Source of the DNA: Salisediminibacterium halotolerans
GTDB lineage: Bacteria > Bacillota > Bacilli > Bacillales > Salisediminibacteriaceae
NCBI RefSeq assembly: GCF_003814815.1
Contig: NZ_RKQQ01000001.1
Span: 372,001 to 436,000 of the forward strand
DNA: 64,000 nucleotides
Direction: 5' to 3'
This document shows, piece by piece, positions 58,594-64,000 of the stretch. Within the stretch, counting starts at the first letter, position 1. Each line of letters opens with the position of its first letter. A model generated the notes under the pieces. It had not been told where the DNA came from and made no database searches. It worked only from the letters and a program-made list of their open reading frames with translations. The position numbers and the translations under genes are program-made.

Positions 58594-59852
58594 CAGGACG
58601 ATACCTCCTTTTCCGGCTGAACGGCCGTATTCGCCCATGCGATCACGGTCCGCTCCAAGACGTTGACGCCGTCAAGAAATTCGTGCATCGGCGTGTATTC
58701 CTCCGGGTGGTGGCTGAGGCCGTCCGTTGACGGCACAAAAATGAGCGCGGAAGGCCAGCGTTTCGCCATATTCATCACGTCGTGTCCGGCGCCGCTCATC
58801 ATCACGCGGCCGGGGATTCGCAGCTGGCCGCACGCATCGGCGAGCGAGCGCTGCAAGTCGGTATTCAGCGCCGTCGGCTCTTCTTCCGCGAGCGTTTCAA
58901 CCGCGGCTTGTAAACCGCGCTTGTCGGCAAGCTGCTTCGTATAGGCGCGGACGCTTTCGGCAATCCGGCCGCGCGAAGCGGTGTTGGTGCCGCGGATATC
59001 AATATCAAGCACCGTTTTTCCCGGCACGGTGTTCATCGCTCCCGGTTTAATGTCGATTTTCCCGACCGTTGCAACCGAGCGAAAGCGTTTCTCGTCGCGC
59101 GCCGCTTCTTCAATGAACAGCACGAGTTCCGAGGCGCCGGCAAGCGCGTCGCGGCGCATATCCATCGGCGTCGTCCCCGAATGAGACGCTTTTCCTTCGA
59201 GCGTGACGCGCAGCCGCTCCGGTGCCGCGATCGCGTCGACTAAGCCGACCGCTTCACAGTGCTCTTCCAGCACGGAGCCTTGCTCAATGTGCAGTTCAAA
59301 AAAAGCTTTCAGTTCTTCCGGCAGGCGGGCGGCTTTGTGCAAGCGCTCGAACGCGTAGCCGGCGTCTGTTACCGCGCTTTCAAACGTGATTCCGTCGCGG
59401 TCGGTCAAAGCGGCGAGATGCTCAGGAAGCGCTGCGCCGGCCATCAGCTTGCTTCCGATCGTCGCCATGCCGAAGCGCGACGATTCCTCCGCGCGGAAAA
59501 CAATCAATTCGAGCGGCGCTTCTGTCGTTTCATTGCGCTCATTTAAGCGCCTGATAACCTCCAGCCCGGCGATCACGCCGAGCGTGCCGTCATAGCGGCC
59601 GCCGTCATAAACGGTATCGACGTGTGAGCCGAACGCGACAGCTGCTCCTGCTTGCCGGCCTTCGCGCCGGCAAATCAAGTTGCCGGCAGCGTCTTCGCGG
59701 CACGTCAGCCCTTCTTGTTCGCACCATTTGCGGATGAGCTCGATCGCCGCCGTTTCCTTATACGTGTACGCCAACCGCTCGGCACCGCCGCTTTCCAGGG
59801 CGCCGATCGCGTTGATTTCCGTCAGCCATTGCGTCAGCCGTTCGATTGCCAT
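58593..59852 (-). CDS. M20-family N-carbamoyl amino acid / allantoate amidohydrolase
   Basis: A 419-residue zinc peptidase-like hydrolase. The metal and catalytic motifs are GSHVDTVYDGGRYDG, FRAEESSRFG, FELHIEQGSVLEE and the dimer-domain SHSGTTPMDMRRDAL, with SGAGHDVMNMA near the end. The group removes carbamoyl groups (carbamoylases, beta-ureidopropionase, allantoate amidohydrolase), releasing CO2 and ammonia. Placed beside dihydroorotase-like and PyrD-like genes, N-carbamoyl-L-aspartate is a logical substrate. GGGGAGTG supports ATG 59852; the frame extends to 59948 without a site. Confidence 0.93.
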   Translation of the reverse strand: MAIERLTQWLTEINAIGALESGGAERLAYTYKETAAIELIRKWCEQEGLTCREDAAGNLICRREGRQAGAAVAFGSHVDTVYDGGRYDGTLGVIAGLEVIRRLNERNETTEAPLELIVFRAEESSRFGMATIGSKLMAGAALPEHLAALTDRDGITFESAVTDAGYAFERLHKAARLPEELKAFFELHIEQGSVLEEHCEAVGLVDAIAAPERLRVTLEGKASHSGTTPMDMRRDALAGASELVLFIEEAARDEKRFRSVATVGKIDIKPGAMNTVPGKTVLDIDIRGTNTASRGRIAESVRAYTKQLADKRGLQAAVETLAEEEPTALNTDLQRSLADACGQLRIPGRVMMSGAGHDVMNMAKRWPSALIFVPSTDGLSHHPEEYTPMHEFLDGVNVLERTVIAWANTAVQPEKEVSS

Positions 59853-59967
59853 GATGTCACTCCCCGTCGTATAAATCAGAAAATTGTCTGTATGAACATT
59901 ATAATATGAGATAAAGCCGTTTTTCTTTGGCCGATAAGACGAATCCATTGCCGTTTTTTCAGTGCCC

Positions 59968-61572
59968 TTACCGTGCGTGGCGAATGAAGTAGCTGATTTT
60001 CAAGCCGATCTGTAAATTCAGCTTTCCTTCAGACGTCTGGATGTTTTGTCCGGTCAGCGCGCTGACTTTTTGCAGCCGGTACTTCAGCGTATTGACGTGG
60101 ATGAAAAGCGCGTTCGCCGCCTGTGAGACCGATTCGTTATGCTGAAAATACGCCTCCACGCTCCGGACAAGATCGAGGTTGTGCTTTGCGTCGTAAACGG
60201 CTAACAGGCCGATCGTTTCATCGTAAAACTTTTGCAAATCTTCCGTCCTTTCGACATTTGCCAACAGCCGGAAGACGCCGAGTTCGTCGTAGTGGACAAA
60301 CGACTCGCCGTGCATATCGAGCGTGCGTCCGATCGAGAGCGCGAGTTTCGCTTCATCAAACACCGCTTTTAACCCTTCGATTTCTTGGTCCGCCTTCCGT
60401 CCGACGCCGGCGTAAGCGGTCCGGCCGACCATCCGGGAAAACTCACGGATCACTTGCTTTAAGTTGGCAGTAACCGTCTCGTCGCTTCGTTTATCAGTCG
60501 GAAACAGCAAGTATAAAATATGATGCATCGTCCCGAGTACCGCTTCCGGTTCAATCGTTTTCAGCTTGTTCTCAAACTGCGCCATATGCTTGGAATAAAG
60601 CGAGTCGTTTTCTGCGGCTTGATCAAAATGAATCGCGCAGCAGACGTAGCGTTTTTCCGGAAAAATGTTGTACGAGCGCGCCTGTTCGACAAGCTCAGCG
60701 GTATGGACAAATTCGCCGTGCAAAAGCGAGCGGAGAAATTCGCGCTTGTATTGAAATTCGACTTCGTGTTTGACTTTGCGGCGCATAAACTCAAGCGATA
60801 AAATCGCCGCCGCCCGTTCGAAAATCGCCAGGTCCGTTTCCTGATGATCGTTCGCGTGATCCCAGCTGGAAATCACCCCGTACAGCGTCCCGTCGAGAAT
60901 GATCGGAGCGGTAATGCAGCTGACGTCAGCGCCGTCGGCGGTTTGCCGCGCGAGCCGAATCGGCCGGCGCGCGTGCTCGAGTTCTTGCACTTGCCGGTAA
61001 CTGAGCGGCACGAGCGCCGGCGCGGTCATCACTTCATCCATAAACGAGACGAGCGACTCGATTGCAATTTTATGCTTCGTCAAGTTTTTCAAAACGTCGA
61101 CAAAGTGGCGCAAACCGGTTTTATTCAGCGAAATTTCGTTTAATAAATGATACGCCGCTTCAATATCTTCTTGCAGCACCGTTTTTTTATCGAAGATTTT
61201 GTTCATCACCGGCGAGAGAATGTCGAGATAGCTGATATGCTCGGGAATTTCAATGACCGGAAAACCGTACTTATCCGCTTCTTCCAAAACGACCGCGGGG
61301 ATTTCGCGAATAAACCGGTTCGGCTTAATCGCGAGCGCCGCGGTTCCTTTTTCGTGCAGGCTGCGGATCAGCCGGCGCTGCGCTTCGAGATCCTCTTTAA
61401 TCGGATACATGCTCGTTAACAACAGCTCGTTGCCCTTCAGCCAGCGGGTGATATCCGGCACTTCCATAATCGTCACATAGTTCAGTTCGCCGTCGAGCCC
61501 GTCCTGGCCGGCGACGACACGGCACTCCTTTAATCCGCCGATTCTAAGCGCGGTTTTAACCGTAATCGACAT
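59968..61572 (-). CDS. PucR-family transcriptional regulator
   Basis: A 534-residue activator or repressor. The N-terminal PucR domain (about residues 1-125) starts ITVKTALRIGGLKECRVVAG and includes WLKGNELLLTSMYPI. A middle part carries the GGDEF-related region with GRTAYAGVGRKADQEIEGLK, and the C-terminal helix-turn-helix is ESVSQAANALFIHVNTLKYR. PucR itself controls purine catabolism in B. subtilis and senses ureides. It lies in the operon between transporter and enzymes, so it is the probable pathway regulator. GGGGAGTGAGAGG precedes the ATG. Confidence 0.93.
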   Translation of the reverse strand: MSITVKTALRIGGLKECRVVAGQDGLDGELNYVTIMEVPDITRWLKGNELLLTSMYPIKEDLEAQRRLIRSLHEKGTAALAIKPNRFIREIPAVVLEEADKYGFPVIEIPEHISYLDILSPVMNKIFDKKTVLQEDIEAAYHLLNEISLNKTGLRHFVDVLKNLTKHKIAIESLVSFMDEVMTAPALVPLSYRQVQELEHARRPIRLARQTADGADVSCITAPIILDGTLYGVISSWDHANDHQETDLAIFERAAAILSLEFMRRKVKHEVEFQYKREFLRSLLHGEFVHTAELVEQARSYNIFPEKRYVCCAIHFDQAAENDSLYSKHMAQFENKLKTIEPEAVLGTMHHILYLLFPTDKRSDETVTANLKQVIREFSRMVGRTAYAGVGRKADQEIEGLKAVFDEAKLALSIGRTLDMHGESFVHYDELGVFRLLANVERTEDLQKFYDETIGLLAVYDAKHNLDLVRSVEAYFQHNESVSQAANALFIHVNTLKYRLQKVSALTGQNIQTSEGKLNLQIGLKISYFIRHAR

Positions 61573-61622
61573 CCTCTCACTCCCCAGTCATGAATCCTCC
61601 AGCGTTGCATCGTACGTTCGTG

Positions 61623-62900
61623 TCAGTTAAATAAATACAGTAAAAACAGCGATGATGCCGGGATATACGTAATGATCAGCAGCGCGATAACTTGTACAAA
61701 CAAAAATTTCCGCAAGCCCGGGATCATTTCGACCATATCGAGGTCCGAGATCGTCTGCGTGACAAAAATATTGATCCCAAACGGCGGGGTGTACATGCCG
61801 ATCGCCAAGTTGACAATCATCACAATCCCTAAGTGAACCGGGTCGATGCCCATTTGCATCGCCGCCGGGAAGATCAGCGGCGCGACGATAATGATCGCGG
61901 CAATCCCTTCCATAAACATGCCCATAAACAAAAGCGCGACGTTTAAAACGAGGAAGAAGAGCAGCACCGATTCGATGTTTTCTGTCATAAACGTGGCGAT
62001 TTGCTGCGGCAAGCCGCCGCGCGTTAACAGCCAGCCGAGAATTTGCGCAGCGGCAACGAGGACGAGCACCTGAGCTGATGTAATCGCCGAATCGACGCAC
62101 ACTCTGTAAAAGTTTTGCCACGACATCTCCCGGTAAACGAAGACGCTGATCGCGAGCGCGTAAACGGCGGCGATCCCGGCCGCTTCGGTCGGGGTAAAGA
62201 TTCCGCCGTAAATTCCGCCGAGAATAATCACCGGAATCAACAGCGCCCAAAACGCGCTTCTCGTTGATGCGAACAGCTCGCGCTTCGTAGCTTTGGTGTC
62301 GCGCGGCATATTGTGCTTTTTCGAAAACCAATAAATGTAGGCAATCGTGACGAGCCCGATGATCAAGCCGGCGCCGATCCCGGCAGTAAACAAATCGCTT
62401 ACCGACAGCGTCGTGATGACAGAACCCAAAACGATCAGCGTGATGCTCGGCGGAATAATCAGCGAGATCGAACCGGCCGAAGCCAAAAGCCCGGCAGAAA
62501 ACGATGGACTGTACTCGCGGCGCAACAGCTCGGGGTACATAATTTTACCGATCGCAATCACTGTTGCCGGACTCGAACCGGAAAGCGCGCCGAAAAACAT
62601 GCTCGATACTTGCGTTGTCATCGCCACGCCGCCGGCCATGTGACCGACCAGCGCCCGCGCCCAGCGGAGAATCCGGTCGGAAAGCCCGCCGCCTTCCATA
62701 ATATTCGCTGCGAAAATAAAAAACGGCAGCGCCATCAAGGCAAACTGATCAAGCCCGCCGAACATGCGCTGAACGAGAATCATCGGATCGGTATCGCTCA
62801 TAAAGACGACACTGAGAAACGAACCGAGACCGAGCGCGACGAAGATCGGAGCACTGGTAAATAAAAAGATAATAATGAGAATAAACAGCAAGGTTGTCAT
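61623..62900 (-). CDS. TRAP transporter large permease, DctM-like
   Basis: A 425-residue membrane protein with about 12 hydrophobic segments, the sodium- or proton-driven channel of a TRAP transporter. Family features are LPFFIFAANIMEGGGLSDRI, then SGSSPATVIAIGKIMYPEL, and PPSITLIVLG. I take ATG 62900 with GGAGTGG upstream; the frame extends to 62942 inside the dctQ-like gene. It follows that gene and precedes the pucR-like gene by 50 bases. Confidence 0.95.
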   Translation of the reverse strand: MTTLLFILIIIFLFTSAPIFVALGLGSFLSVVFMSDTDPMILVQRMFGGLDQFALMALPFFIFAANIMEGGGLSDRILRWARALVGHMAGGVAMTTQVSSMFFGALSGSSPATVIAIGKIMYPELLRREYSPSFSAGLLASAGSISLIIPPSITLIVLGSVITTLSVSDLFTAGIGAGLIIGLVTIAYIYWFSKKHNMPRDTKATKRELFASTRSAFWALLIPVIILGGIYGGIFTPTEAAGIAAVYALAISVFVYREMSWQNFYRVCVDSAITSAQVLVLVAAAQILGWLLTRGGLPQQIATFMTENIESVLLFFLVLNVALLFMGMFMEGIAAIIIVAPLIFPAAMQMGIDPVHLGIVMIVNLAIGMYTPPFGINIFVTQTISDLDMVEMIPGLRKFLFVQVIALLIITYIPASSLFLLYLFN

Positions 62901-62928
62901 CGTACCACTCCTTTTTTCCGCGCGCGGT

Positions 62929-63444
62929 TCATGGTTCTTCACTCATCCGGTTCAGTTCCAGCTCTTCACCGGATTTAATCATTTCGATCGACAAGACGAT
63001 GATATGAAAAATCGACAGCGCCGAGCCGATCGGAATAATTGCATACACCCAGTAAATGCCGATTTCTAACGACGGGGTGATTTGATTCGTCCCGTACGAA
63101 AACTGCACGAGCTCCCAACCGTAATAACCGAGAAACCCGAGGAAGACTACGGACAAGGCGTTGACCGTAAGCTGCAAAGCTTTTTTCGTTTTTTTCGGCA
63201 AGTAGTTGAGCATAAAGTCGATCCCGACGTGGATGCCGCGCCGGTAGCAAAGCCCCATGCCGATAAACGTGATCCAAATCATTAAATAGCGGATCAGTTC
63301 GGCCGCCCAGCTCGTATTCGCCGCAAAGCCGTAGCGTAAGACGACATTGGAAAACAGCACCACCGTCGCAATCATAATTAACGCGGCGATCACGATCTCT
63401 TCGATTTTGTATAACACTTTCACTCCGTTGCGCAATACGGTCAT
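62929..63444 (-). CDS. TRAP transporter small permease, DctQ-like
   Basis: A 171-residue protein with four membrane helices, the partner of DctM. WAAELIRYLMIWITFIGMGL, then the charged turn CYRRGIHVGIDFML, is a typical DctQ stretch. GAGAGGGAG precedes the ATG. It lies 115 bases after the binding-protein gene. Confidence 0.94.
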   Translation of the reverse strand: MTVLRNGVKVLYKIEEIVIAALIMIATVVLFSNVVLRYGFAANTSWAAELIRYLMIWITFIGMGLCYRRGIHVGIDFMLNYLPKKTKKALQLTVNALSVVFLGFLGYYGWELVQFSYGTNQITPSLEIGIYWVYAIIPIGSALSIFHIIVLSIEMIKSGEELELNRMSEEP

Positions 63445-63503
63445 ATCCGACTCCCTCTCTTCTTTGTCAAGCGTCGCCGTGAAATAAACAAGAACAGCGC
63501 GAA

Positions 63504-63535
63504 ACAGGGAAAAAGCGTCGAAGCTGATTCCCTGT
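63504..63535 (-). promoter_or_regulatory. Intercistronic hairpin between dctP- and dctQ-like genes
   Basis: ACAGGGAA and TTCCCTGT pair over a 16-base loop. No T run follows that would make a strong terminator. Such a hairpin may allow more binding protein than permease to be made from one message. Confidence 0.55.
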
Positions 63536-63559
63536 AAGCTGCCTGTTCCGCTCGTTCGT

Positions 63560-64000
63560 TTATTCGCCGCCGGTGACGGACTCTATTTCGTCATAGAGAC
63601 CGTCGAGCAGTTCTTGCTGCTGTTCGGAACCTTCGACTTCGTCTTGATGCATATCCTGACTTGCTTCACGGAACGCATCGCGCTCTTCTTCGGTCAGCTC
63701 GTAATATTCTGCATCGGATTCCTGAATGTTCGTGCGGAATTCATCTTCCGTTTCAGCCAAGTTTTCCCGGGCTGCTTCGACCCCGACTTCTTCAGCTTCA
63801 CGGATCAAGTTTTGTGTCGCTTCGTCCAAACCGTCAAACCAGCCCTGATTGGCCATAAGCAAATACGTCATCGTGCCGTGATAACTTTCAATCACGTAAT
63901 CCTGCACTTCATGAAAATCATTTAAATAAATCGTCTGCAGCGGATTTTCCTGCCCGTCGACAACGCCTTGCTGCAGGGCGTTATACACTTCTGCGTACGG
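63560..64000 (-). CDS. Partial TRAP solute-binding protein, DctP-like
   Basis: Only the last 146 residues are in the window; the start lies beyond 64000. EVYNALQQGVVDGQENPLQT is the strongly conserved DctP-family segment that shapes the binding pocket near the conserved Arg (upstream, not visible). The rest is acidic, as expected for a secreted protein of a halophile. Most members of this family bind carboxylates. The protein would deliver the substrate of the catabolic operon. Confidence 0.94.
   Translation of the reverse strand, partial: PYAEVYNALQQGVVDGQENPLQTIYLNDFHEVQDYVIESYHGTMTYLLMANQGWFDGLDEATQNLIREAEEVGVEAARENLAETEDEFRTNIQESDAEYYELTEEERDAFREASQDMHQDEVEGSEQQQELLDGLYDEIESVTGGE

Noticed and set aside
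1-64000. tRNA, rRNA or known riboswitch genes
   Set aside because: Reading both strands I saw no tRNA-like cloverleaf ends, rRNA segments or riboswitch cores that I could support.

Overview
The window looks like the chromosome of a Bacillaceae (Bacillota) bacterium. Shine-Dalgarno sites are strong (GGAGG-type). It carries ComK, a clear SinR homologue, a YwqC/YwqD/YwqE-type tyrosine-kinase module, an EpsC/L/M/N-like sugar pathway and hairpin repeats of the kind common in this family. A TupA-like ATP-grasp gene, UDP-glucuronate genes and very acidic secreted proteins fit a halophile or alkaliphile; the species cannot be told from the sequence.

Positions 1-34.1 kb form a large, mostly minus-strand exopolysaccharide or cell-wall-polymer locus. 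Transcribed from high to low coordinates it holds chain-length and tyrosine kinase/phosphatase genes (34.1-31.6 kb), a diacetylbacillosamine-type pathway with two priming transferases (30.4-23.7 kb), and an AT-rich serotype-like core with glycosyltransferases, Wzy, Wzx, ATP-grasp ligases and UDP-glucuronate epimerase (24.3-11.8 kb). GalU and Ugd (9.7-7.6 kb) follow, then a UDP-L-FucNAc cassette with its transferases and a membrane protein cut by the window edge (6.2-0 kb). A fresh IS256-family element with an exact 8-bp target duplication sits inside the core. A plus-strand sigma factor, comK and a small gene interrupt the locus at 10.1-11.6 kb. Three promoters in the locus share the same sequence around an extended -10 and start site, two of them as the arms of long inverted repeats. 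A SinR homologue lies at 52.3 kb.

Positions 34.2-45.9 kb carry an LCP attachment enzyme, a Tat-exported DmsABC-like molybdoenzyme with its chaperone, and a second cytoplasmic YyaE-like molybdoenzyme with its own ferredoxin. Next come a CdaR/PucR-type regulator and a divergent pair of membrane proteins. Inverted copies of a roughly 200-bp repeat flank the second block.

Positions 46.3-54.7 kb hold rpiA, a NERD protein, a secreted GH3 hexosaminidase, three small acidic lipoproteins, a 40-residue Cys-rich ORF, sinR, a small acidic ORF and a CapA-family protein.

Positions 54.7-64 kb are one minus-strand operon: a TRAP transporter, a PucR regulator, an M20 carbamoylase, PyrK-like and class 1B PyrD-like subunits, a dihydroorotase-like amidohydrolase and a nitroreductase. 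No biosynthetic pyr genes accompany it. The set is most simply read as a route that takes up orotate or a related ureide and degrades it through dihydroorotate and carbamoyl-aspartate to aspartate. This is the strongest candidate for a little-described system here.

Several interspersed repeat families sit between genes: hairpin elements whose stems vary in a compensated way, and a phased repeat built on GCTTCAATA units. Antisense open frames over GC-rich genes were treated as shadows.
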